A program made the translations under genes and the position numbers. This document shows, piece by piece, positions 38,658-52,383 of a stretch of 64,000 nucleotides of DNA; the first letter of the stretch is position 1, and each line of letters begins with the position of its first letter. The notes under the pieces were generated by a model. That model was given only the letters and a program-made list of their open reading frames with translations, was not told where the DNA came from and made no database searches. This DNA comes from Pholis gunnellus (Eukaryota > Chordata > Actinopteri > Perciformes > Pholidae). The stretch is from positions 15,309,303-15,373,302 of the forward strand of contig OU342814.1 in NCBI GenBank assembly GCA_910591455.2, written 5' to 3'.

Positions 38658-38769
38658 GATGCTAGAATGGTATGGTCCACAGGGGCGAATGTTTGGGATA
38701 GTTTGTTAATCAAGGGATAGGAAGCACAGAATCGGGCAAGTGCCCATCCGGTCCATCTATTCTAGCATC
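38658..38769. repeat. Small inverted repeat
   Basis: GATGCTAGAAT at 38,658-38,668 is exactly complementary to the sequence at 38,759-38,769, with about 90 bases between. It may be the terminal pair of a very small MITE or chance. The arms are too short, with too little interior pairing visible, to call a microRNA. Confidence 0.4.
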
Positions 38770-40763
38770 TACCTTTTTTCATTGTTGCACTTTTTCTTCT
38801 TCTACAATAGTTTAATGGCACCCGTCTGGAGAATTAGCGCCTCCGGCTGTTTATCTCAATGAACCAACTCCTAATATTTACATTACATTAGTGGAGCAAA
38901 ATGTGCTTGAATTCAGATTTTCTTTGTTGATTTAGCAAGCCGTGGATTTCAGAATTGATCGTGGCTTTTAACTTCAAACAGTGAGTGAATATTCATACAG
39001 TAGCTGAAGTACATACTTTGCCACGGCGTATTCGATTTAATGGCTGTCAAACCGTTCTTGGCAATAAGAAAACGTATTCTTTACTGCTTTCGCACTGAAT
39101 GTATATTGTTTTTAGTAGTTTGAACAAACGACCAATGCTGGTGTTTTTTTCCAGAGAGACAGAAATAGTCTTAAAAAAGCATCAAGCTGGAGGGGCTCAG
39201 TCTATTTCTCTGCATGAAAACAATATCCAACTGTTCGCTGCATGCAGAGAAGGACTTCTTAGCATGTTTCTTTTTATAAGTTTCATCTTCATTATTTATT
39301 CAGAGTGAAAAATCACAGAATTTGTATCACTTTGATTGTAGGTGCACAAAAACACACCTCATACCTTGACAACAAAGACATTAAAAAATACTCTTTTGTC
39401 CACCTGAGTATTACCTGGCAGTTTAACTGCATGTGTGAAAGTGAGACAGGTAGAAGAAAGAGATTTTGTACAGCAGTCAGTTTCTGTTGTGTTCTGCCCT
39501 CTAAAAAGAGCAAAACAAAAAATCTAAATGTACAAGATGGAGATTTAAAATTGCTCAATACGAAATTCACAGCGTATCTTTTCTTCCACAAAGCTCTCAA
39601 CGTGGCGACGGCTGAGCCTGTGCCTAGCAGCTAATGGTGCTAACAGTGCTGAAAGAACTCATTGTGATTATGAGCCTTTAGTCTGATGTTGCTTTCAGCT
39701 GCAAGTGACAAAAAAACATGTTTCAGGTGTGAATATATATAAAGCCACCTAATTTCAGTCTATTCACTGTCACACCGTAGGTCCTTGAGATATGGATTGT
39801 TGATTCAAGAGCAATTATCCTTTGTCAGGTTTGGTTTATCTTTAGCGTGATTTGTCTATCACATTGTTCTATGAAATGCCATGACTTAAAATAATGTGTC
39901 CCTTTTAGTTCTGCAGAATCTTTTCCAACAAGGCCTTCCCACAGTTGTGTCGGCAAAGTCTTAGATTGAATATTAATCAAAGCATACTTGTGACTGATGT
40001 GCCCTGAAAAATAAATTCCCCATTCATCATAAGAAGGGGACATCATCAATTTGATGTCTGCTGATAATCGGGTCAGATGAAGTAGAGCTTGACTTTATCA
40101 AAACCAATGTAGATCCTCATCTGTAACACGTAATCCATTAGTCGCCCAACAATGAGCAGACGCTACAGCCTACTGCTGTGAATTTGAGAAGCGTTCCAGT
40201 CTTGTAGACATGTTTGATCGTGTATATTTTCCACTCGAGGAAACTTGTCAAGTTATAAACTTAAAGGTTTCAAGATAATTGCTAAGAATAAAGCTTGATC
40301 TGTATTGAATTCATTCCTTCTGTGTGAGTGCGTCAGGTTGGGTGACACTCTCACATTAATAATGGCTGTTAAGAATGAGACAGAAGGCAAGGATCCAATA
40401 ATAAAGTGAAGACAGAAAATCTAAATATTTGGAAATGGACGCCTACTTCACCTGGTTCTTTACCTGCCATTAACTGACTTTAACCATACAACTCTGCTGT
40501 TTTATTTCAGTTTTGCTTGATCTTTCTATCTGGATGTAAATAACAAAGATTCATTTTATTGAAAATGGTCCTAGAAATTCTGCACCCAAGGTTATAGATT
40601 GTGTCTGGGAAGCTGTAAATTGAATTTGACCAGAACCGAGGGAAATGCATCTAGATTTTTTATTCCTTTACAAAGGATCTTGAATTGTTCAATTGAATGT
40701 TCCTGCCTGTGGACCCGCTCATGGAGTGTTGATTGGAGGGAGTCACGAGTGGTCCAACCAGTC

Positions 40764-40787
40764 AATTAGGTGTACCGTCACCTAATT
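40764..40787. promoter_or_regulatory. Palindromic pair of TAATT cores
   Basis: AATTAGGTG and CACCTAATT form perfect 9-base arms around a 6-base spacer. Each arm carries a homeodomain-type ATTA/TAAT core. The flanks (40.6-40.95 kb) look like mixed-composition regulatory DNA. Function is a guess. Confidence 0.3.
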
Positions 40788-43700
40788 AACCTGGAGATGC
40801 TTCCTGAAGAGCTTGTAGACTGAAATACCATAGTACATGTCTTGGAACTAAATAATGAGAGTCCATTAAAGGCCTTTCAGCTTTAAACGGCTACCATACC
40901 TATAGACGACTGCTGTAAGTGGAACATATAATTAGATACTTATTCCCAGGAGAGGGAGACTGAAATAATCCATATAAGAAAAAAACACACTGCTGTTTCT
41001 GACTGTTACCCGTCACTTATATGAGACATTTGGTCAATGGGTTCCAGTTTCTGACAGCTGGTGGTCAACTGTGCAGGTTTTGTGTAGGCGCAAAGTTTCT
41101 GAGCTGTCTGAGCTGCATAGCTTCAGCTGTACCAACTGGCTGCTGTTAGCAACTATGCAAGCTACTTTTTTTGTTATAAGGAACAACAGGGACAGGACAA
41201 CAATTTACTGTTCAAGGTAACATTTGACATCCATGGCCACTAAGGCATTTCTTGGGACCCATTTGGTATCTTTAAAAACACGATGAAAATGATGATGCAA
41301 GAAATATCTGAGGACACCAGGGCATTTCAAGGCAAGCTGCAAGGTTTCCTCTTGGAAAAATCTATTTAAACTTTTGAGCACCACAGTATGTATTCACAGA
41401 AATAGAAGGCCTTTTTTTTACTACCTCATGTTTTTCTCTCTCCAAGTGATAATCACTGTGGTGGTCCCTAGTACACACTGCTTTTCCCTTATTTTGACAT
41501 TTTATATCAAATATTGTATTAATCCAGCCTAGCAAGGAGCTGAAAACACTGTTTGAACATGACAGGCTCAAGGGGATGAGGAGGGATGGGCTTTTAATGA
41601 AGAGGACAAGGTTTTAGCTTGGGAAAATGAACACCAGCTAAGAGTGGGAATTACTTGTCTGTTGCTTTGAAGTTAATGTGAGAGCCTCAATTAAATTGAA
41701 AAAAAAGTCCTATTTTTCTGCACTTCGCTCTGCTTAGCAGAAATCCTTAACCTTTTGCGTATCTTTTGCCCACGTGCCTTGGATGTCAATGCTTCTGCGT
41801 CTTGTTTCTCACACTGCAAGATGAGGAATTTGGTGTTTTTGCTGTATGTGGGATATGAAAGAGAGAAAGACTGATAGATAGAAAGATGCTCTTACTATAG
41901 CGTGCTATTTTACACATCATGGCTCTGTTTGGGGGGTGGCTGGGGTCATGTGCTATGGTGAGTGCTTTTCTTGTGTCACTGGTTGACAGCGGTGTGTAAA
42001 TGCACATTGTCAAGGCCCATTACCTTACCGCTGAGTGGTAGCGCATTCAATAAAGAAAACTACTTTTTGGTTCAGTGAAATTAAGTGATTTTTTCTCCAA
42101 ATGAGAGGATAAACACTTTTCTTGCTACAGGGATTGGAAATACATCTTACCAGAACAGTTCACAACCTTTTCACAATAGTCAAAAACATGATCATAACAA
42201 AATCGTATTTGCACAGACACGTAATTTACCGTAATCCAAGTGTGCGCTGTTGCTTTGGTGAGCGTTTACAACACATAGTATGCACACCTTTTGCGGGAAA
42301 CCCATTATTTGCATCGAGCTGACATTGTAGAGGACATCCGGAATAATATATGCATTTAAAACTAACATTGTGTGCTCCCAGTCAGCGATTCAGCAGATTC
42401 TACAGAATACCTAGAGATTTGCAGATATCTCTCAAGCCATGCCACGGAATTAAATGCATATTACAATAAGAATGGATTTAGTTAAACATCAGCTCTCTTT
42501 CCATCTGAATTACCCTCAAACTGCATCTTGTGTATTTCTGATGTGATCCTACCTCAGGCAGTGGGCTGAGAGCTCATGCTGAGTATATAACAGACTCACT
42601 CTGAATTACGAGTGAAACATTTTGTTAGTCTGTGTAGACTCAAAGACAGACTAGGCCCTGAAAATAAAAATTTGGGATGACTGGAGACAAAAAAGTCTAG
42701 ACAGATAATTTCCAATTACTTGAGATGTATTTTATAAAATGGAATTAGAGGAAAAAATGGGCAGTAAAATGAACTGTAAACTGTATACTGTGTTTTTTTT
42801 TCACATAATGAGAGGAACACTAAAATAATGTGGAGCAGATGCACAATTATTTTCGGAGGGTTTTCACAAGCGGCAGCACAAAGAATCACATTTTTAAGCA
42901 GTAAGACCTCTGTCATGTTTTGTTATGGTTTGATTTGAGTTGTTTCTTGCAGTTATGCATCAGTGAATGAGTCATTTTGAACATTACCAACCTCATGGCA
43001 GTGCACTACAATGAACTGGAATAGTTGTATCTCTTTCATTACAGTAGCCAATTGAAGCTTCATTATTGTAGTTCTCCTGAAAACTTCTAAAAGTCATATT
43101 TCCACTTTCCATTGGCCATGTTCTTGTCTGAGTCTTTTCCTACTTTCTGCTCTGAGGAGGACATCTATTAAAGAGGAGGCCAAATCAAACCTTTTTGCCA
43201 GAATGTGCTCTTCTTTTGTCTAATCCACCCAACCCTGTACCTCCCTTATGAATTCTTCTGACAACTCCGATAACACCAGGTGCTGGAGGGCTATTTATAC
43301 ACCAAAACTACCATTTGCATCCGAAAGCCAGTTGGCAAGCACAATCACCATTCTCACAACACCCACAACATGGGCCTCCCACAAGTTTGACGGCATTTAT
43401 TCAGCGGACAGGCTGAGGAAGCAAATGGGTAGGTAACCTTGCATCCCATCGTGAAGGTTAGCATTTTCCCGAGCAGTGTTAGAATATCTTGCAGGTGCGA
43501 TGACAATTTCACGACCAATTACGCGCTCTCTCTCACTCATCACCACTTGTCATTGTCACCCCTAGATGAAGATGAGGATTTTTACTCCTATTAGAACTGA
43601 ACTTTCATGCCCTCATCTTTATTACTTTTCTCTCAGACAAATAGAGCTGTACTTACTGTTGAATTCACTCTCTTTTGATATTATATCACTGAACGCTTCT

Positions 43701-44260
43701 GAAACAAATGGTTAGAAATAAGGCATCTTGTTTGTGCTGTGCAACATATTCAGAGTGAAACTGCTGGGCAGGGCTCATGCTGATGGATAAGCAACTCAAG
43801 GTGAAAAAAAAGGGAGTCTGGAGCCAGTGCAGTGCTCGTGCTCACAGGCTGTCAACCTGCCAGTACTCAGCCGAAACCTCAAGTGATTGCATACAGACTT
43901 CAGCACAGTCGCACATGGACCACACAGGCCTCATGATAGTGTACATACAGTGTGCAGATGGAATCAATCATAATTGAATGCTGGTAGAAACTGCATAGAC
44001 TGCAGAAGGCTGTATGCAGTTGGAAGCCAGTGTGATTTATACATCATGTATATTATCCTGAAGTCTTTATTAATTAATCCGACAATTTGTTGAGTTATGC
44101 ATTAAAACTCACAATGCTAGCTTTGAAAAATGTTTTTATTTAGACAACCAGAGCAATTAACTTGCCTCTTTGTCTACAAACGTGTTTGCCAGATCAAGGG
44201 GTATCAGAATGAGGAGATAACATTATGTTCCCACTCATCTGAGGGATGACATTTACCACT

Positions 44261-44276
44261 CCCCCCCCCAAAAAAG
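44261..44276. repeat. C9A7 tract
   Basis: Nine C followed by seven A on the plus strand. Confidence 0.9.
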
Positions 44277-44704
44277 CATATACAGTGAACGTAGCCTTTA
44301 TCAAAGTAACAGACAGTGACATTTAAGAAAGTGCCACGTTGCACTTGTTTGCACTTGTAAGGCTGATGGCAAAGAGGCTTCCACTCTGCTAGAGGCTTCA
44401 TTTATGGTTCTCTGAATGTAGAAAAAAGGGCCAGAGTTTCAGTTTTTTTTTTTTGCACTCAGCAGGATTGTGCAGTAGCCATACAGACCTGGTAATGTAA
44501 GTAAATTAGCTGTGAAATGTGGAGTTGTGCTGATGCCAGGTTTTAATTGAAGCCCTCTCTTTCTCACTTTCAAGGTGGGCTACTTAAATGTTTCTATTCT
44601 TTATGTAACCAAACCAGAGCATGTCAAACCCATGGAATAAAAATTAATCATAGATCATGCTAGTCATTTCTTTTGTGTGGAAATGACAACACATTCATTC
44701 ACTT

Positions 44705-44790
44705 TGTCCGCCCATGTCAGCTCTTTTTCGGGGTTGCAGTAGGCTGGAGTCCTGCTCAGAATTTATTGCCAGTCCACACCATTATAATTG
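44705..44790. mobile_element. Relic of a common fish interspersed repeat
   Basis: The phrases tttttcggggttgcagtagg, ctggagtcctgctcag and ttgccagtccacacc match in order a consensus I know from fish genomes (gttgcgggggctggagcc, then gtcgccagtc). The copy is old and short. Confidence 0.45.
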
Positions 44791-45890
44791 TACAATAGAA
44801 ATGAGTTTGTATCCGAGACACAGTCCATTCTCTGTGCTCCTGTGCCCCTAAATGTTTTCCCATTTAGCAGCTTTTGTTTCTCACCGTATTGTGCAGTATG
44901 ATAGGTTATCCAGCAAAATTGGACATGTCACCCGAGCTTATCGATGTTTTGCTTTGTGACCTTAAGTTCATGTGGGAGAACTCAGTCCAGTGCAAGAGAA
45001 ATCACCGTGGTCTATTTATGTTTATAGTTTCCTGTGATCGATTTTCATTTGCAGAACCCAGAGAAAAATCTAGGCCACCTTTTGGAAAGGGCAGTAATGC
45101 CTCAATGAGCAATCAATGGCCGGCATTCCTCTTTTACTGGAAGTGTTTTAGTGGAAACACTAGCCATTTTACATTGAGCACTTGTATGTTTGATGTTACA
45201 CAATGTACTGCTAAAACACATCAAACCCATGTTTTATTTTGGAGTTTACCAGAGTAGGGCACAGCACCACATGAACACCTAACGGCTGTGTCTCTTTTAT
45301 TTAGTAGCTGGTCAAACGGAGGTCTTGTTTTGGCATGAACCTACAGGGTGTAGTCAGAAAATGGGGACACTGGCAAACAGACGTCTTGCAGTGCCGTTGG
45401 CTTTCTAATGGTATATTAAGCTTCTGCAGCTCTGTGGTAGTCTATAATTTCCTGCAAAGAAAGGTCAATGATAATTACTACTAACATTATCACTGTCCAT
45501 GAGTGATCATCTTTGTCCGCTGGTTAAAATGGTGAAAATTCCTTATTATGCATTTCAAATGGGCCCACAATTCAAATTACCACTCATCTGTTCATGAAAG
45601 GGACATTCAATGCACGACCATAATTAAATCATATCCTTGTAAGGCAATGTTTGTACTGATTATTGCAGCTGTCATGTTAATAACCTAAACGGGTAATCTT
45701 GGGATCTTATTTGAAATTAATCATATAAGGGTATTAAGCATAGCATGATTAATAGAGGTGGTTACCTTTTTACAACCTCAAAATGGCTCATTTAACTTTA
45801 TAAGATGTAGCCAGAAAGTAAGTAAACTAATTGAATTAATTCCTATGTTGGTGGTTTTTATTAAGATGGTAAAGAGTCTACAGCCACACC
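44791..45890. other. Non-coding, with one 127-codon open frame
   Basis: The plus-strand frame at 44,874-45,257 is open for 127 codons but its translation shows no domain, signal peptide or family likeness that I recognise. I leave it as chance or a lost exon. Confidence 0.4.
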
Positions 45891-45894
45891 AGCA

Positions 45895-46352
45895 ATTGTA
45901 GCATGCTCGTGTTAAGCAGGTGTTATGTTATCCATGCTAACCATCATGGTGTGCTAACATTTACTAATTAGCATTAAACACAAAGTACAACCAAAACTGA
46001 TGGAATTATTGTTTTGCAGTTATTTGATCATACACCCAAGTATGAGAATAAGTGAAATGTTCACCTGATAATGACGTTGGATGTAATGTTAAAGGATCAC
46101 CAAAGTTATTACGAATTCATGGCAATCCATCCAATAGTTGAGATATTTCACTCCAAACGTCACCATAAATGTCAACCTCATGGTGATGCTTGGGAAAAGG
46201 TCAGAAGATCATCAAAGTGGGTAGATTTCATTCTCCGGATACCATTTCTGTTCAATATTTCATGGCAATCGATCCACAAGTAGTTGAGATATTTGGACCA
46301 AAGTAGTGGACTGACCAACATCGCCATCCAGCTGCTGCTGGCACGGCTAAAC
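45895..46352. mobile_element. Teleost interspersed repeat with internal modules
   Basis: It begins with GCTAAC/GCTAACAT phrases. It then carries two modules with catggcaatc (46,118 and 46,261) and gttgagatattt, and ends in accaaagtagtggactgacc, then caccatccag-like text and GGCTAAAC. This order matches a non-autonomous element family that is very common in percomorph fish. The copy is diverged, without clear target duplications. Confidence 0.6.
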
Positions 46353-46359
46353 ATATTTA

Positions 46360-49300
46360 ATTGGTACAAAAAGATAAGTGAAACCAAACACAACAGAAAC
46401 AAAGCCACAACAACAAGACTACCTGTACCATCTTCTCAAAACAAAGTATCGGAGTAAACAAAAGGTGTTGCTGGGGTAGGGAGGGAGACGGTAACAGTTC
46501 CCGGCCTCTTCAACAATTGGAACAGACGGGGTGCATCTAAGGGGAAAAGGACAGAAATGTTAAGATAAACACCACAACGGACCAACAGGGTGACCACATA
46601 GCACTTCTTAATCTTTCAAATAACTCTTTGTTTACAACGTAGTCCCGTTTCTTTCAGCTTTTTGTTTCTGCACACGTTCCACAAAGGTCATCTGTGTACT
46701 GGATGCAGGGAAGCAAGAGAGCAAGAGCTCAAGTAAAGGAGCCACACTTCCTCGTGAAAAGCAATTAATACCAATGAAGTCCCCCTTCCCAGTCCTCTTT
46801 TTCCTTCTAGGCACATGCTTCTAGATTTACAGAAAGTGAATTATCAAGCAACCCGTGTGTACTTTTCTAGGTTGTAGTCAATTCAGAGCTGTTACAGGTC
46901 TATAGATAGAAAACTCAGAGTGCAGTGTGTTCGAGACCATCAGCTTAAACCAGAGCCCTCAAAATGTGTTTTCTAGACTCTGGACAACAGCCATCATTGA
47001 TCATCGCTGTGCTGAGAAAGATAAGATAAAACTCAATACATTGCATTAGTCCTTTCTACTGACTGATTGACTGAGCTGTTCAACGGCATCTTCTGTAATT
47101 TCCTGGACTAAATGGAAAGATCTCTGTCCCTTTCTATCTCTCTATCATGCTGCCTCTCATTTACTGAGTCTGTCCATCATTCTATTCCAAAGTGGCAGTT
47201 TGAATGTGGCTGTTTTCTCACTAGAGAGCGTCTCAATGGCTTTTACTGTCCATTAAAGCACATCAGCAGAGACACGTGTTAATAATAAGGAATATCTCAG
47301 CTTAATGGCTACCACCAAAGGTCCAGGGCTGTCAGACTATGAGTGTCACGTGCTGAATGAATTCATAAAGGGGTGCTGCTTTTAGCACCATGTGCTGACG
47401 GTGCTGATGAATGATCCAATTAAGTCAGATGTCATGCAATATGGAGGGTGACTGCATTTGTGTACAGTTGGTGACGTTTTTTTTTTTTTATGTCAGCGTG
47501 ATAACAGCTATCACATAGTGAACAACCAGTCATTGACTGTTGACACCTGGCACAGATGATTCTTCATTAGTTTAACATGTTTTGAAGTTGTGCATTATTG
47601 AATTTAAACCTTTGACATTGGTAACTTACAGTGTTATCTTGTTGTAATGTTATCTAACAGAAATACGTAAAAAACAAGCCATACCAATTTCAGTATGCAT
47701 TTCTAATTTCACGCTGTGCATGCAGATTTTCTGGTTAACGATCATTTTCTGTTGGACGATAATTGCAGTGAATTCCTTTTTTTTTCCTGTTTTCCTTCTC
47801 TTTTTTTAGCAGGCCTAGCTTTGTTTGTTCCTTTTTTTTTGCCTTGAGTTGTTATGGGTAAACAAGTGCACACACAGTCATGGTGTTGTTCAATCCCTGT
47901 GCCCAGCTAGGTGTGCAGCATCAGCTGGTTCTGTAGTTGAAGATGCTATGGTCTTATAAAAGTTTAGTCAGTTTATTTTCAAGAAGAACAGATGCTCACT
48001 ACTGAATTGCTATTCTCAACTAGCTTGGCTGTTTAAACTATTTAATTGGCATCACCCAGACTTAATAAATCCTTAATTGTCAAGCAAAGCAATGCACCCT
48101 ACTAGTCTTTGTCAGCAAACATCTTTTTCAAGCTTAAGAAAGTTACTGCTAAGGTAACAGGTCGTCTTTCACAGACCTCCCTGTCAGGCTACAATTGGAG
48201 TTTCTAGGGACACTGCTTGAGCGACTACATTCATGAAAATAATGTCGCCTACGTTGATGCCCAAAGTCATCCACTGTGATGCGTTGTCACTGAGATATGC
48301 ATGGTTGGATTGACTAAATTGTTGACATTCAGAAATTGTGTCTAACACCAGACTGCTGGTAGTGAAATGCTTTTGTAACACGAAAACTAAATATTGAATT
48401 CATGCGTTGACTTAGCCATTACATTTAAATCTCTCGACATGGAAATGCATCACACCAGCTACCAGCATGTTGATTCATATGATTTACTGTATATATAACT
48501 TTGAACGTTATGTGTAAATCCCATGCAGGGCTCTCAGGAGCCAGAGCAGCACAGTGAATACTGTAATTACAGTGTTTACAACAAACACCTTGTTCTTGCA
48601 GTGGATTTGTGTACAGTTGCATTTCTTCCTTCTGTAGGCATCGACTGTTTCATTGTTGTGTGCTGCTTCTTTATCCCTCCCTCTCGAGTCCACAGATAGA
48701 CAAGCTCTTTCACTGAGGACAGATGTGCAACAATACATATAATTCATTTTTCTCGTCCTTTCTTTATGAATATTAGGCCCTACTTTAGTCAATAGCTTCT
48801 ACTGTGTGGCTAATATCTAAAGATTCAACTGACTGTATCCTGTTTAAGTCTTTTAGAAGGCCAAGTCCTTTAATGTTAGCGTTTGAAAATAATTCAACAA
48901 GACATTAATTAGCCTGCAGAAAATCTCTTGAATGCAACATGAACATACATCCATGCTTTGAAATATCTGCTTATCTATAAGGAATGAGGCCAATAATGAA
49001 TGTTAATTATTGGACTAATAAAAACAATGTATTGTCATCTTAAGTGGAGTTTATGAAAATGCATCAGTGAAATTAAAAAATACCCACTAGAAAACTAACA
49101 ACCTCAGGTTGGGTGAATGTGAAAATCCTTATTGAATTGTGATTATATGCAGATGTGCTGTTCTTTCTTAATGCTACATGGATTTACTAATACCCTCTCA
49201 TTATCATAACAGCCAGACTCTGAGACAGGTTATTAAGAGTGTGGTGGAGCGGTGGGGGCGGCGTTCATGCTCTTCATAATTCTTCATTATCTCCATTTCT

Positions 49301-49440
49301 CTGAAGTAATGTTCTTTCTGAACTTAAGCATGTTTTATTTTCCTTGCACAGAATGCTCACATGTCAGTGAGCTTTCCATAACCTTAATCACGGCAACAGT
49401 ATATCAATAACCAAGTCATTTGGTTACCTAATCTTAACCG
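46360..49440. other. Non-coding block, no gene seen
   Basis: No recognisable exon. 47.2-47.5 kb has a mixed low-repeat sequence with two CACGTG-type E-boxes and could be a conserved non-coding element. Confidence 0.45.
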
Positions 49441-49444
49441 TGGA

Positions 49445-49700
49445 AAGGAATGGTTTGACATTTTGGGAACTACTAATGGTATAGATCTGTAAAAGTCTCA
49501 TATCAGTCTGTTAAATACAAAGCTACAGCCAGGAGACCGTTAGCTTAGCATAAAGACTAGAAGGAAAATACCCCTATCAGCAACCTTTTAATGTTTTGGC
49601 TAAGTTATATGTTGTCAAACATTGTTGTTAAACTAAGCTAACTGTCTCCTAGCTGCAGTTTCATATCGAATGGACAATTATGAGAGTGGCATCGACCCTC
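49445..49700. mobile_element. Foldback (inverted-arm) element
   Basis: The left arm core at 49,520-49,547 and the right arm core at 49,634-49,661 are reverse complements over 28 bases with about four mismatches, and similarity continues outward to about 49,493 and 49,690. The arm text (agctacagccaggagaccgt followed by tagcttagcataaagact) is the hallmark of a very abundant percomorph repeat. The transposase family is not evident from this copy. Confidence 0.75.
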
Positions 49701-49734
49701 TAATCTGGCTCTTTGCAAGAGCTTTGTCAGTTTA

Positions 49735-52380
49735 CAAAACCTTCATATGTGTTGTTGTTGGAATGTACTGAAACCACCATTTTGTCATTCAGGTATATGA
49801 GGCTCCAACACAAGATTGCTTCATTTTGGCAGTTGCAGCGGTCGATGGAGACTTCGAAGGCCACGGGGAGAAGCTATTTTGAAGGCAGAGAAAAGCACCA
49901 TATGGCCTCAACAGAGATGCTGTGCACTTAATATATTGCGGGTTTATGTGCAAGATGGTCAAAATAGGATATCTGCGTCATTATTATTTGGCATTTAGCA
50001 AAATGTTAAAAATATTATAGGATTTAAGGGACCTAAGCAGTACTTTCTAAATAAATCATAGCTGCAGTATTACCTAAAAAAACTGCGTTGCTTCTCCATA
50101 ATCTCTTCTTCTTGGATAGACATTGTCTACTGGGTACATTTGGCAGTTTAGCTGCTGCTGTCACCCTGTCTCCTACGAAATGACGTTCCCATACAACTAA
50201 ACTACTCTCTCAATTACTTTTTGAGGGAAATATATTTTCTTATGGTCTGAATGGTTGAAGTTTTTAACTGTTTGAAACATGTGAAACCAAACAAAACTTT
50301 TGAACTAAACAGAATCTTCGCTAAATTTTGTAAAAAAAACATGGTTTGGCTTAAATTGAAACAAAACAAAAATGTACTTGGTTATGTTCAAGCAACAAAA
50401 GTATTTGTTCATATGGGACCCAAACAGCAGCGTTCTGGGTGAAAGCCCTGTGGTTTTTGACCCTCCTTCCTACCCAGACTTTATGGACTCATTTGAAATG
50501 TATTCATGAAACGTCAAAAGCAAATGTTATCCACGTCATCATAATTCACAATGCAGTTTCTTTGCATGGGATCGTCATTTTTTAGGAGACCGGGCCGGCT
50601 GTGAAAGCAACTACTTGCAGTCAAGCTCTGTCCATCTTTTCACTTCTTATTTCTCTGATATTTTCCCTTCCACTCCCCGACTCTATTCCTTTGCTGCTTC
50701 CCCTCTGCCTTTTCCTTTTTCATGTTCCCTCTCTCACCCTGTGCCTATCATTTCCTTTACTCTCCCTCTCTCTCTTGCTCCCTTCTCTTTTCTCTTGTTT
50801 CCTTTGAAGTGCTAAACAATGAGAGGGCTTCACTCCCTGTTAAGCTCATAGGAAAATCCAAGCTGAAACTGCATGGCACAGTGCAGCGGAGCTGAATATT
50901 GTCCTCGGGACCACAGGGGTATGGGAGGGGTGGAGGCAGCATCAGAAGTATAGTCAGCATGCGGTGACAGTGACAATGGCTGCACAGTGCCTTGATCCTC
51001 CAAGCCGTCACCACACTACATCAGCACAGCATGATGAACGCTATGACTCATTTCCAGAGAAACATGCTTATCTGTGCCTGAGACTGATTGTTGAACCTTG
51101 ACAACTGTCCGTTTCTTGACAGGATGTGTACGAGACTATCAGGGTGTAATTACGGAGACCAGAAGATTTGCATGTCAGGGCCCTATTGACTATAATTATT
51201 GAGTTTCATTAGTACAGCATGTCAGTGTGGAGGAGAAAGACAATCACTTGTCCTTCCATTGTCTTTGGCTTCCCCCTCCTGTCTTTCGCCCTTGTATGCA
51301 GACACATCCATGCAGTGATGAATGCTATTCATTACTAAAGGATGGAACGGGAAATGAAGCAAAATGAGTGCTTTGGGAAGCAATCCATGACTGGGGCATT
51401 TACTTTAGTCTGCTGAAGCATCTGAGACATGCATTTATCCACTCCCACATGTTTTCTTGAAGCTGTATCTCCCAGTTGCTCACATTTGTCTGTATGCACC
51501 TCCTTTTGAAATCTGATACGGCCTCTCTCCTCTACAATTTCCTCTGCTGTTTGTCTCTTTCTCTCATATTCATGCACGCACATTGCAACACTGCATGATA
51601 TTCTTTTATGTGGCCCCTGATGAATTTCTTGAGTCAGTCTGTCTCAAAGAGCAAGCTCTATAATTCGCCCTTCATCAACCGCCCTCCTCATCATATTGAC
51701 ATGACTTTGGTGAAAACATATGTAGCACATTTGCTTTTTCTCTGCCTATTAAAACCTGCAGTGGTGTTTGTGAAGCATGTGGGTAGAAGATTGCTTCATA
51801 CTCAGTGGGCTCTGCAGATTTGTCTCACGGCTGTTTAATTTGTTTGATTACTCTGATGAGGTGAGCAAGTCGTAAGGTCTCTCCATGCTGATAGAATTCT
51901 TAGTTCTCTGCAGGTAATTTCACTTCATTAGAAACACAATTTGATAATTACTGAACCTACAAGCTACTGAAAATGATTTGCAGAAGGTTTGAGAGACTGA
52001 TAATTGTATAAATAATTGTATTATTATTCATAAATGCGATTGATTCATGTGATAATATTTGTATGTCATAATACTTTTTCTTATTCATCATAATTGACAC
52101 AGTGATATCCATGTGCACTTTGTAAAGTATGAGGACATTTGTACGAGAGACTCAACTTATCCATGATGTATAGTGGTCCTCAATGCACAGCAGTGTTTTT
52201 GAGTTAAATGCCAATGTGAGCATGATAACACTTCAAACATTACATTTTTAGGATTGAAAACTTTTAAACGGTGGTGTGTGTATCACGAGAGAGACATGAC
52301 AGATCAGGCCGGAGACTGTAGGTGTTCAAAGTGACCAAAGGACAGGCCTCAGCAGCCCAATAAAAGTCTCAAAAGACATC
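49735..52380. other. Non-coding block, no gene seen
   Basis: No recognisable exon. A pyrimidine-rich stretch at 50,640-50,810 gives leucine/serine-rich frames that are composition artefacts. Confidence 0.45.
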
Positions 52381-52383
52381 TTA

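Larger units (their letters stand above)
38780..44700. other. Non-coding block, no gene seen
   Basis: No recognisable exon. It includes the TAATT palindrome at 40.76 kb and a 62-codon frame at 43,248-43,436 that ends near a plausible donor (GTAGGT) but has no similarity I know. Confidence 0.45.

Noticed and set aside
43248..43436. 62-codon frame ending near a GTAGGT donor
   Set aside because: No known similarity and no convincing acceptor; kept only as a mention in the block description.
44874..45257. 127-codon plus frame
   Set aside because: No recognised family, no promoter or splice context; most likely chance.
50601..51014. Leucine/serine-rich plus frames and an arginine/glutamate-rich minus frame
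   Set aside because: Low-complexity pyrimidine tract; composition artefact.
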